Notes under the pieces: model-generated
What the model was told of the DNA's origin: nothing
Databases searched by the model: none
Seen by the model: only the letters and a program-made list of their open reading frames with translations
In this document: in pieces, positions 25,562 to 33,271 of the stretch
Layout of the letters: every line of letters starts with the position of its first letter
How positions within the stretch are numbered: position 1 is the first letter of the stretch
Source: Clostridiales bacterium
GTDB lineage: Bacteria; Bacillota; Clostridia; Oscillospirales; Butyricicoccaceae
Direction of reading: 5' to 3'
DNA length: 33,952 bases
Assembly (NCBI GenBank): GCA_019421385.1
Contig: JAHZFK010000012.1
Span: 39,233-73,184 of the forward strand
Position numbers and translations under genes: made by a program

Positions 25562-25589
25562 TTATGTTTAGTATACTACATGTCGAAAT
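25562..25589 (+). promoter_or_regulatory. Sigma-28-like promoter for the fliD operon
   Basis: TTAT (25562-25565), 16 bases, GTCGAAAT (25582-25589), one base longer in spacing than the other boxes. The fliD ATG is about 90 bases downstream. On the opposite strand TATACT (25575-25570) could be a -10 for the divergent ParA gene, so the two promoters would overlap. Confidence 0.42.
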
Positions 25590-25631
25590 AAAAACATAGA
25601 ATAAAATTTTTTTATTGTATATTTTCTTTTT

Positions 25632-25649
25632 CGTCAATCTCGGTTGACG
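25632..25649 (+). repeat. Small inverted repeat in the fliD leader
   Basis: CGTCAA and TTGACG around a 6-base TCTCGG, about 30 bases before the fliD start codon and upstream of its GGAAGGAG site. It could be a small RNA hairpin. The leader also has GGA triplets, the minimum for CsrA binding, but none sits in this loop. Confidence 0.35.
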
Positions 25650-25680
25650 GATAACAGTTGTTTTGGAAGGAGCGATTGAT

Positions 25681-28260
25681 ATGGCAGTCAGCAATGTAAG
25701 CAGCAGTTCTTCCAGCATTTACGGAAGTCGTTCTAGCAATATTATCAGCGGCCTCGCAAGCGGTTTGGATACCGAATCCATGATTGAAGGAATGGTTTCG
25801 GGTATCAAATCTAAAATCGATACGCAGAAGCAGAATCAGCAAATTCTCTTGTGGCAGCAGGAAGCGTTTCGCAGCATCAGCGATCAGCTTGTACAGCTTT
25901 CCAGCAAGTATACATCCTACACCTCGTCGACCAACCTGATGAGTGCGGCGTTTTTCCAGCCCAGCATCATTACATCTCTGGGCAAATATGCAGATATGAT
26001 TTCTGCCTCTGGCAGCACAAATAGTGATATTCAGATTAGTCAGGTGCATAATCTAGCCAAAACTGAAACGGTAAGTTTTTCTGGCTTAAATGGGAAAGAT
26101 AATCCGGATAAGATTTCGGCTGACAAAGGCGTGGATTTGAAGGGCACCACAGATGTCAGCAATTTGGCGGGGCAGCAGCTCTCTTTTGAGTATGGCAATA
26201 AAGAGTTTACGATCACGTTTGACAGTGACCGTGAATACAACTCAATTGAAGATGTGGCGGATGAGATCAATAAGCAGCTTGGCAATGCGTCTATTACGCT
26301 GTCGGACGGATCGAGTATCAAGATGAACTCTAAGATCAAAGCGGAAGTAACCAGCGATAATAAGCTGGAGTTCAGCTTTGTCGAAGGAAAAGATGAAAGT
26401 AATACGTTGGAGCTCAAGAACTATTCTTCTACAAGTGCGTTAGAGGCACTGCATTTGAATAGTGGTGCGACGATGAGCGGCGACGGAAAAATAACATCGA
26501 CTGCAGAAGTCAAAGACAAGGATCTCTTCTCCACCGTCGAGGTATCTCATGTGCTTGCAGGCGCAACCATGAACGTGACCTATAACGGCACAACGGCGAC
26601 AATCAAGATGCCGGAAAAGGGCACGGATGAATATAATGAGATTTTTGTGAACTCAACCAGTAAAGAAGACGCTGCCAAGAAGCTGGAGGACTATCTGCAG
26701 ACCCAGTTTGATCAGGCGTTTGGCTATAACCGGATCGATGTAAAAGGGGTACAGGCTGACGGAACATTTATGCCGTCTTTTGAACTCGTAAATCCGACCG
26801 AAAGCGACACCATTTCTATTAACTCTGGTACGCTGAATGTAATCGGTAAGGGCGGTATCTTTGGTATTGATCGCGGTGCATCTAATCGTGTCAATATCAG
26901 CAAAACACTGGGTTCTATCTATGGCACAACCAAGGTTCAGCAGGACGGGGAAGATGTTACCGGAATTGCTGGCGGCAAGATGAAGGCCATACGCGATGAA
27001 AATGGAAAAATAGTAACCGATGAAAACGGTAATGCGAAATACGCGCTCGAGATAAATGGCGTTCGGATTGGTGAGTATACGGCAGACTCTACGTTGGAAA
27101 CCATTATGAATGACATCAATAATAATGAAAAAGCGGGTGTCAAAGTCAGCTATTCTACAACATCCAATCAGTTTGTATTTAGCTCGAAGCATGGCGGTGA
27201 AGGCGGACAAATTGCGATCAGCCATGATCTGGAAAAAGGTGGCACGGGAACGAATTTGGCTGCAAGCTTGTTCGGATCGGTCGTATATGACTCCAACGGA
27301 GATATTTCTCAGGTGCGAGGCAATGATGTGTCTACCGAAAAGGGCTTTACCGTCATTCAAGGTGAGGACGCTAAGATGACGGCCTACATCAATGGTGTTA
27401 AAACTGAATTGACCAGCGGCACGAATACTTTTGATATTGACGGCTTCAAAATTACTGCCAATGGTACATTTGAAGCGGCTGATAACAGTGAGCGGGTTAC
27501 TTTCGACAAAAAAGTGGATGCGGACAAGATTGTTGACGCGGTAAAGAGCTTTGTAGAGGATTACAACAAGGTTCTTGCGGAAATCAACGAGCAGTACAGC
27601 ACACAGCCCGATCACAAAAATGAATATAAGCCGCTGACGGATGATCAGAAGGCGGACATGACGGAAAAGCAAATCGAGGAATATGAAGCGAAAGCTAAAG
27701 AAGGTCTGCTGTTTGGTGACAGAGATCTGGGCGGCTTGTCCAACGGCTTGCGATTTGTGTTCTCCAATTTGGATATGGATGCAATTGGCATCAGCGTATC
27801 CACCAGTTATTCGGATAAAGGTAAAATCACGCTGGATGAGACCAAGCTTCGTTCTGCGCTGGCCAGTGATCCGGATGCGGTTGCAGAGGCGTTTGCAGCA
27901 CCGCTGGAACAGAAGCAAGTTACCAATTCGGATGGCTCCACTTCGTGGGTTGATGACACTTCTTCGGGTGGAGCAATGTCTCGTCTGAAGGTGCAGCTCG
28001 ATAAGTATGCGGCTACCACTGGCTCGACTAAGGGTATCCTGATTGAAAAAGCGGGTTCGCAGTATTCTCCGATGGCGTTGCTGGAGAATACGTTGCAGGA
28101 TAAGATCGACAGCTATGATGATATCATTGATTCCCTGACTGAAAAGCTGAATGATAAAATTGATTATTATACCTCGAAATTCAGCAAATTGGAAGCTTTG
28201 ATCGCACAAATGAACTCGCAAAGTTCTTATTTGATGAGTATGGGTGGCAGCAGCTATTGA
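25681..28260 (+). CDS. fliD: Flagellar filament cap / hook-associated protein 2 (FliD), enlarged
   Basis: 859 residues, well above the ~470-500 common in Bacillus. N-terminal FliD_N features: NIISGLASGLDTESMIEGMV, QILLWQQEAFRSISDQL. The C-domain includes VDAVKSFVEDYNKVLAEIN, GGLSNGLRF and LDETKLRSALASDPDAVAEA, ending in a coiled-coil-like tail (DSLTEKLNDKIDYYTSKFSK). The extra ~350 residues in the centre are Ser/Thr/Gly-rich and beta-like. ATG 25681 has GGAAGGAG eight bases upstream; the frame's earlier TTG (25663) has none. It caps the filament and guides flagellin folding. Upstream is the divergent ParA gene rather than a flagellin gene. Confidence 0.95.
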   Translation: MAVSNVSSSSSSIYGSRSSNIISGLASGLDTESMIEGMVSGIKSKIDTQKQNQQILLWQQEAFRSISDQLVQLSSKYTSYTSSTNLMSAAFFQPSIITSLGKYADMISASGSTNSDIQISQVHNLAKTETVSFSGLNGKDNPDKISADKGVDLKGTTDVSNLAGQQLSFEYGNKEFTITFDSDREYNSIEDVADEINKQLGNASITLSDGSSIKMNSKIKAEVTSDNKLEFSFVEGKDESNTLELKNYSSTSALEALHLNSGATMSGDGKITSTAEVKDKDLFSTVEVSHVLAGATMNVTYNGTTATIKMPEKGTDEYNEIFVNSTSKEDAAKKLEDYLQTQFDQAFGYNRIDVKGVQADGTFMPSFELVNPTESDTISINSGTLNVIGKGGIFGIDRGASNRVNISKTLGSIYGTTKVQQDGEDVTGIAGGKMKAIRDENGKIVTDENGNAKYALEINGVRIGEYTADSTLETIMNDINNNEKAGVKVSYSTTSNQFVFSSKHGGEGGQIAISHDLEKGGTGTNLAASLFGSVVYDSNGDISQVRGNDVSTEKGFTVIQGEDAKMTAYINGVKTELTSGTNTFDIDGFKITANGTFEAADNSERVTFDKKVDADKIVDAVKSFVEDYNKVLAEINEQYSTQPDHKNEYKPLTDDQKADMTEKQIEEYEAKAKEGLLFGDRDLGGLSNGLRFVFSNLDMDAIGISVSTSYSDKGKITLDETKLRSALASDPDAVAEAFAAPLEQKQVTNSDGSTSWVDDTSSGGAMSRLKVQLDKYAATTGSTKGILIEKAGSQYSPMALLENTLQDKIDSYDDIIDSLTEKLNDKIDYYTSKFSKLEALIAQMNSQSSYLMSMGGSSY

Positions 28261-28298
28261 CAAAGGGTGTAAAATAGAAAGGACGGGGTAATCCGGCT

Positions 28299-28670
28299 AT
28301 GGATATGCATGGCTACCAACAATATAAAGAGCAGTCAATCAATACGATGACGCCCGGTGAGCTGTTGATGTTGCTGTATGATGAATTAATCAAGCGTTTG
28401 ACCCGCGCAGAAATTGCATTAAAAAATCAGAACTATGATATTTTTGATGAATCAATTGTTCGCTGCCGGGAAATCCTAAGGTATCTGGATGATACGCTTG
28501 ATATGCAGTATCCGATTAGCCGTGATCTGCACCGTCTGTACGATTTCTTCTCTTATGAGTTGAGTCGTGTGCAAGCAGGACGAAACGAAAAGGTTTTGGC
28601 CGAAGTGAAGCCAAGATTGACTGATTTACGGGACACGTTTCGGCAAGCGCAAAAGGCGGGCGGTGTATGA
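28299..28670 (+). CDS. fliS: Flagellin export chaperone FliS
   Basis: 123 residues, all helical. GYQQYKEQSINTMTPGELLMLLYDELIKRL is shared by FliS proteins (Y..Y...S..T.sP.eLi.mLYdg), shown here as the pieces GYQQYKEQSINTMTPGEL and MLLYDELIKRL. It binds the flagellin C-terminus before export. It follows fliD by 38 bases and overlaps the next gene by ATGA. A second in-frame ATG six bases in is equally possible. Confidence 0.95.
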   Translation: MDMHGYQQYKEQSINTMTPGELLMLLYDELIKRLTRAEIALKNQNYDIFDESIVRCREILRYLDDTLDMQYPISRDLHRLYDFFSYELSRVQAGRNEKVLAEVKPRLTDLRDTFRQAQKAGGV

Positions 28671-29041
28671 AAGAGCAATGGATGAAGCTGCTGGTACAGC
28701 TCAGAAAGCGTTATACGGCCTTGACAGAGACGTATGATTTAACCGTGCAAATGGGCGAGGCGTTGGATCGAAACGACCGCACCTCTTTCAGCATGTTGTT
28801 ATCCATGCGTCAAGAGCCTGTGCTTCGTTTGCAAGAATTGGATGGTAATATCCGGCGCATCGTGGAAATCGATGCGCCGGATATTGAAGCACGTTGGCAG
28901 GCTCTGGTTGCTGGAGATGCGCCGCAGGACGCAGATGAGCAGATGGTAGTGAATCAAATGCAGCAAAACAAGCGTGTGATTGATCGTTTGGTACCGATTG
29001 ACAGCAGAATCAATCGGGTGCTTACTGAAAGAAAGTCATAA
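28667..29041 (+). CDS. FliT-like flagellar chaperone (hypothetical)
   Basis: 124 residues, predicted helical with heptad-like Leu spacing (LLVQLRKRYTALTETYDL, MRQEPVLRLQELDGNIRRI). Its place directly after fliS, with a four-base overlap, is that of FliT in Bacillus. FliT/FlgN-type chaperones are poorly conserved, so the name rests mainly on size, helicity and position. Its final KRVIDRLVPIDSRINRVLTE segment is typical of such chaperones' last helix. Confidence 0.6.
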   Translation: MKEQWMKLLVQLRKRYTALTETYDLTVQMGEALDRNDRTSFSMLLSMRQEPVLRLQELDGNIRRIVEIDAPDIEARWQALVAGDAPQDADEQMVVNQMQQNKRVIDRLVPIDSRINRVLTERKS

Positions 29042-29042
29042 C

Positions 29043-29915
29043 GTGAAAAAAAAGAGCTGGACAAAACGAATAGGATTATGCTTTATGGCGGTTGCTTTCA
29101 TCGGCGGAGCCGAGTTAGCGGCCAGCTATTGGCTTGACCCTCCGGTTTTCCATAAGATCGTCGATCCGGTCGTGGAAAAGACGGAGGATTTGTGGCGCTT
29201 TGGAAGCGAGCAGGTGCGAGTGGCTGTGGATGGTGTGAAAAAACGCATCGCAGAACGCAGCGCATTGCGGCAGGAGCAGATCGAATCGCAGCGGGCTGGA
29301 GAACCGGCGATACCGGACGGCGGTGTGGAGATACAAGATCCCGCAATTACCGAGCTGGTGATACGAGATGGGCAGGAAGTGCTCACAGGCGGTTCAGTAT
29401 CGATTGCGTATTTCGCGCAGAGTGACCCGGCATGGAAGGATCAGCCTTATGGCTCGGATTGTGTGGGCCCATATGGCTGTGGGCCGACTGCTATGGCGAT
29501 GGCGGTGAAAAGCCTGACGGGTACGGATACCGATCCAAAGCATATGGCCAGCTGGTGTAGTCAAAATGGATATTGGGCTGCCGGAAGTGGGTCATATCAT
29601 AGCATTGTGCGTGGTGTGTCCGATGCATTTGGATTGGAATGCACTTCTCCAAGTTCTATGACACCGGAGGAGCTGCGCACACAGCTTTCCGGCGGCCGCA
29701 TTGCAGTTGCATTGATGAGTGCAGGACATTTTACCAGCGGGGGACATTTTATCTTGCTGCGTGGCGTGACACTGGATGGCAATATTCTGGTTGCCGATCC
29801 GAACAGCAGAGCACGCAGTCTGCAGGAATGGGACGCCTCCATTATCTTGAATGAATTAAGTTCCAGCAAAACGGCGGGCGCACCGCTTTGGTTTTTATCC
29901 AAGCAAGCGACTTGA
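29043..29915 (+). CDS. Membrane-anchored C39-like cysteine peptidase
   Basis: 290 residues. A basic start plus one hydrophobic helix (about 9-30, LCFMAVAFIGGAELAASYWL) suggests a signal anchor; a charged stalk (about 40-115) follows, then a papain-like peptidase_C39_2-type domain (about 118-290). The likely triad is Cys146 in YGCGPTAMAM, His235 in GGHFILLRG and Asp252 in VADPNS. Substrate unknown: peptide or cell-wall crosslink cleavage are options. GTG at 29043, two bases after the FliT-like stop, is the best start; only a weak GAAAG precedes it, so translation may be coupled. It stands between flagellar chaperone genes and an FtsE-like ATPase, which is unusual. Confidence 0.82.
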   Translation: MKKKSWTKRIGLCFMAVAFIGGAELAASYWLDPPVFHKIVDPVVEKTEDLWRFGSEQVRVAVDGVKKRIAERSALRQEQIESQRAGEPAIPDGGVEIQDPAITELVIRDGQEVLTGGSVSIAYFAQSDPAWKDQPYGSDCVGPYGCGPTAMAMAVKSLTGTDTDPKHMASWCSQNGYWAAGSGSYHSIVRGVSDAFGLECTSPSSMTPEELRTQLSGGRIAVALMSAGHFTSGGHFILLRGVTLDGNILVADPNSRARSLQEWDASIILNELSSSKTAGAPLWFLSKQAT

Positions 29916-29947
29916 TGGCGCCCAACCGATCGAGTAGGAGGTTTACT

Positions 29948-30667
29948 GTGCCACAGATCGAAATGCAGCATGTAACCAAATATTTTCATAATGAGCAGAG
30001 GCGCTTTGCAGCGATTGACGACGTTTCGCTTTCTATCGACCGCGGTGAGTTTGTGTTTTTGATTGGCAGCAGCGGTGCGGGTAAAACCACTTTGTTGCGG
30101 TTGCTGGCCAATCAGATTTCAGCGGATGAAGGGAAAATATGGCTGGATAACGTGGAACTGACACGTCTGCGCGGTTGGCGGCGGCCGGTGTATCGAAGAA
30201 ATATCGGTCAGGTTTGGCAGGATGCAAGTCTGATCCGAAAAAAAACCGTGCGGCAGAACTTGGAGCTCGTGCAGCGGGCACTTGGTGTCAAGTCAAAGGT
30301 GATTCCGGAGAACACTCGGAAAGCGTTGTCAATTGTCGGCATGCGTGCCATGGAGGATCGTTACCCGTTTGAGCTGTCCGGCGGGCAGGTTAAAATGGTG
30401 GAGTTGGCACGCGCGATTATATGTAATCCGCCAATTTTGATTGTAGATGAAATTACTGCAAATTTGGATTACGACACAGGTTGGGATATCATGAATATCC
30501 TCAATGAAATCAACCGCTGTGGTACAACTGTCATTATGGCAACACATGCGAAGGATTTTGTTAATATCATGTGCCGCAGAGTGGTTACATTGGTTGCCGG
30601 TAGAGTTGCCGGCGATGTTGAGAAGGGCAAATACGGCGAGTTAAGAGCAACAAACCGATTTGAATAA
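29948..30667 (+). CDS. FtsE-like ABC ATPase without an adjacent FtsX
   Basis: 239 residues. Walker A GSSGAGKTT (40-48), Q-loop VWQD (Q91), signature LSGGQVKMVELARA (from 143), Walker B ILIVDEITANLD (163-174), switch His200. Overall pattern (GEFVFLIG, RKKTVRQNLEL, a terminal GDVEKGKYGEL) is closest to FtsE, which with FtsX controls wall hydrolases. It differs from usual FtsE in having DEIT for DEPT and VKMV for the common QQRV after the signature. GTG 29948 has AGGAGG six bases upstream; the longer frame from 29888 overlaps the peptidase gene. No membrane subunit is adjacent. Confidence 0.85.
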   Translation: MPQIEMQHVTKYFHNEQRRFAAIDDVSLSIDRGEFVFLIGSSGAGKTTLLRLLANQISADEGKIWLDNVELTRLRGWRRPVYRRNIGQVWQDASLIRKKTVRQNLELVQRALGVKSKVIPENTRKALSIVGMRAMEDRYPFELSGGQVKMVELARAIICNPPILIVDEITANLDYDTGWDIMNILNEINRCGTTVIMATHAKDFVNIMCRRVVTLVAGRVAGDVEKGKYGELRATNRFE

Positions 30668-30708
30668 ATAAAAAAACATATAGTTTAGGTTGGGAGGCAC
30701 AATTTGGT

Positions 30709-32604
30709 ATGCAATTAAAAAATTTGAAGATCAATCACAGGCTAATTTTGGGGTTTGCAATCCCGGTTGTTTTGTCGGTCATTTTACTCGTGATTGCGCT
30801 GACAAATGCATCTTCTATGCGCAACCAGTATGAGGAACTGCTCAATCATGAAGTGCAGTTGGAAATGCAAATTATGAATTGCCGTGTGCAGACGAATACA
30901 GCAGCACGTTTTGCACGCGATATAGTGCTGGATACCGAGAAAACAAACTTTAACAGCAATCAATCCCAGCTGAATGAAGCATTGGATGCATTGACTGAAT
31001 CGCAGAATTATGTTGCGGAAAACTACACACTGAACGATGGCAAAGAGGACAGCTATTTAGCAACTGTGAGTGCATGGGAAAATGTCATTCCCAAGATTCT
31101 CAGCGCGGTAGAAGCGAATGACTTCGATCAGGCACGGACAATTCTGGTCAATGAATGCACACCGGCGCTGAATGAACTGCGTGATAATGCAGTGGCGCTC
31201 AATCAGGCAATTGAGGACAGCATTACAGAAGTTAAGGTAGCACAGGGACAGTCGGTTACCCGCATGATCATCATTATGGTTGTCCCGCTGATCGTCGCTG
31301 TGGTTCTGGTAATCTTGTTTGCAATCCGGTTGATTCGTTCCATTTTGATTCCGCTCAATGAAACCAAGATGGTATTGCAGGATATGCGCAATGGTGACAT
31401 GAGCCATCAGATTACATATAAGTCGAGAGATGAATTCGGCGATATGGCTGACGCCTTGCGGTCTACCCAGACTATGTTGAGTTCTGCTTTTGATGAAATC
31501 ACCCGTATCACCACCGCGATGGTCGATGGTGATTTCAGCGTCAATTGCGAGGTTGAACTGCCGGGTTCGTTCCATACGATTACGGAATCGCTGGCGCAGC
31601 TTACCAGCCAGATGCGTAAGATGATTGCTGATGTCAAGGCTTCGGTCGATCAGGTGGCTTCCGGCGCGGATCAGGTTTCTACTGGTGCGCAGTCTCTGGC
31701 ACAGGGTGCTACGGAGCAGGCAAGTGCAGTCGAAGAACTTTCGGCTACGATCAATGATATTGCAACCGCAGCGCGCAAAAATGCGGACGATGCAAGATCG
31801 GCAAAGGACAATGCCGATATGGCAGGCGCGCAGAATGAAGAGAGCCAGCAGCAGATGACTCAGATGATTGCGGCGATGAATGAGATCACTGCTACATCGC
31901 AGGAAATCAGCAAGATCATCAAAACCATCGAAGATATCGCGTTCCAGACCAATATTCTGGCACTCAATGCGGCGGTAGAAGCAGCGCGTGCAGGCTCTGC
32001 CGGCAAGGGCTTTGCGGTCGTTGCTGACGAGGTGCGCAATCTGGCTTCCAAGTCGGCTGAGGCGGCAAAGAATACGACTAATTTGATTGAGAATTCGATC
32101 AAGGCAGTAGAAAATGGCTCCAGCATTGCACATGCGGCGGCAGAGTCTATTACCAGCAGCACTGAGCTGACGAGTAAGGCCGTAGAAAAAATTACGCAGA
32201 TTGCAGCGGCGGCAGAGCGTGAGTCTGAGTCGATTGAGCAGATCACGCAGGGTATTGATCAGATTGCAACGGTTGTGCAGACCAACTCTGCTACCAGCGA
32301 GGAATCGGCAGCAGCCAGCCAGGAGCTTTCTTCTCAGGCACATATGCTGCATCAGATTTTCTCCACCTTCCGTGTCGGCAAGGAGGACGCTGCGTCGGCA
32401 AGAAAATCTGCTTTCGCAGAAGAATCTGCGCCTTCGTTTGAGTATCAGGCTCCGGCAGCAGCACCGGCCTTTGAAAGTGACGCATCCACCTCTGTAAACA
32501 GCGGCAGCTATCATGCAGGAGGTTCTTCCCCTGTATCGGGGGATAGGTTTCCGGAAGACCGTCACACCTCTTTCTCCAGTTTCGACGATACCGGCAAATA
32601 CTAA
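30709..32604 (+). CDS. Methyl-accepting chemotaxis protein with four-helix-bundle sensor
   Basis: 631 residues. First membrane helix at about 13-32 (LILGFAIPVVLSVILLVIAL), a periplasm-side four-helix-bundle-like sensor (about 35-185), second helix near 188-210 (IIIMVVPLIVAVVLVILFAI), HAMP, and the signalling domain with IEDIAFQTNILALNAAVEAA and GKGFAVVADEVRNLASKSAE. After the signalling domain there is a ~75-residue flexible tail rich in Ala, Ser and Pro, ending SFSSFDDTGKY. GGGAGG lies 11 bases before the ATG. The 3' end overlaps, in another frame, the open frame of the hemerythrin gene that follows. Confidence 0.95.
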   Translation: MQLKNLKINHRLILGFAIPVVLSVILLVIALTNASSMRNQYEELLNHEVQLEMQIMNCRVQTNTAARFARDIVLDTEKTNFNSNQSQLNEALDALTESQNYVAENYTLNDGKEDSYLATVSAWENVIPKILSAVEANDFDQARTILVNECTPALNELRDNAVALNQAIEDSITEVKVAQGQSVTRMIIIMVVPLIVAVVLVILFAIRLIRSILIPLNETKMVLQDMRNGDMSHQITYKSRDEFGDMADALRSTQTMLSSAFDEITRITTAMVDGDFSVNCEVELPGSFHTITESLAQLTSQMRKMIADVKASVDQVASGADQVSTGAQSLAQGATEQASAVEELSATINDIATAARKNADDARSAKDNADMAGAQNEESQQQMTQMIAAMNEITATSQEISKIIKTIEDIAFQTNILALNAAVEAARAGSAGKGFAVVADEVRNLASKSAEAAKNTTNLIENSIKAVENGSSIAHAAAESITSSTELTSKAVEKITQIAAAAERESESIEQITQGIDQIATVVQTNSATSEESAAASQELSSQAHMLHQIFSTFRVGKEDAASARKSAFAEESAPSFEYQAPAAAPAFESDASTSVNSGSYHAGGSSPVSGDRFPEDRHTSFSSFDDTGKY

Positions 32605-33007
32605 GAGATATGAGGTTACCCCGGACTTGGAAACGGGAAATGATTTGATTGATTCCGAGCACCGGATGTTGTTTGATGCGATTAACGATCTGATGGATGC
32701 ATGCAGTGCGGGTCATGGTCGTGACAAAATCGGTGAAACCGCAGATTTCCTCGCAGATTATGTCGATAAACACTTCGCGGATGAGGAAGATTTGCAGCGA
32801 AAGAATCATTACCCCTACTATGAGGCGCATCACAACTTCCATCTGAATTATAAGCAGGAGATTCGCGAATTGGCGAATGAAATTCGCACGGAAGGTCCCA
32901 ATGTGAAGAACTTGGGTGAAGTCAATTCGCAGGCGAGTGTGCTGATCAACCATATTCGCCATGAGGATAAGCGTTTGGCAGAGTTCATCAAGAACAATGC
33001 TGAGTAA
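32513..33007 (+). CDS. Bacteriohemerythrin with unclear start, overlapping the receptor gene
   Basis: The hemerythrin fold runs from about 32603 (RYEVTPDLETGNDLIDSEH) to 33007 with all iron ligands: H50, H87 and E91 (KHFADEE), H106 and H110 (HHNFH), H147 and D152 (HIRHED), numbered from ATG 32513. It binds dioxygen at a di-iron site. The fold begins right where the receptor stops, in the +1 frame. The only in-frame ATG before it (32513) has no ribosome-binding site and would add ~32 residues unlike hemerythrins. A CTG at 32531 has AGGAGG eight bases upstream; a TTG at 32627 would trim the fold's edge. The start given is the longest standard one and is uncertain; fusion to the receptor by frameshift is another possibility. 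Confidence 0.75.
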   Translation: MQEVLPLYRGIGFRKTVTPLSPVSTIPANTKRYEVTPDLETGNDLIDSEHRMLFDAINDLMDACSAGHGRDKIGETADFLADYVDKHFADEEDLQRKNHYPYYEAHHNFHLNYKQEIRELANEIRTEGPNVKNLGEVNSQASVLINHIRHEDKRLAEFIKNNAE

Positions 33008-33271
33008 TGATTTGCCTTGCCAGATTTGGCAGAAAATGATAAGATAAATAAATAGGAGGTCGACGGTATACAGTCTGCGTGTCCAAGACGAATGATATTG
33101 CAACAGTGCAGCGTGGATTTGGGCTTAGACTGTTTACTGTGGACTGCCGGTATTTCCGATCTGATGCAATTCACGTCTCCATATCGCGACGATTTAACGA
33201 GTTGGAGACGTGATTTGTATATTTACAGAATTGGGAAAGAGAGAATCTTGAGAAAAATAGGAGGTAGTACG
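33008..33271 (+). promoter_or_regulatory. 264-base leader before cheX
   Basis: This gap holds a strong but apparently unused AGGAGG (33054-33059), an 11-bp inverted repeat, and the real cheX ribosome-binding site (33260-33265). The cheX frame is open through most of it, but codon use (many AGA, ATA) differs from the genes around, so I treat it as untranslated leader. No known riboswitch consensus was recognised. Confidence 0.4.
33171..33213 (+). repeat. 11-bp perfect inverted repeat in the cheX leader
   Basis: TCACGTCTCCA (33171-33181) and TGGAGACGTGA (33203-33213) with a 21-base loop. No T run follows, so it is not a standard terminator. It could be an RNA stem affecting cheX expression or a protein-binding site. 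Confidence 0.6.

Noticed and set aside
26653..28263. A 536-codon minus-strand frame opposite fliD
   Set aside because: Antisense shadow of fliD with biased composition and no domain.
31057..32565. A 502-codon minus-strand frame opposite the receptor
   Set aside because: Shadow of the repetitive receptor coding sequence; Cys/Arg/Leu-rich translation without any family match.
33051..33265. The repeated AATAGGAGGT as target-site duplication of a small inserted element
   Set aside because: The repeat is an ordinary ribosome-binding sequence, and the ends of the segment between show no terminal inverted repeats.
33008..33271. A cyclic-di-GMP (GEMM) riboswitch before cheX
   Set aside because: I could not find the conserved GEMM core or tetraloop-receptor pattern; only a single inverted repeat is present.
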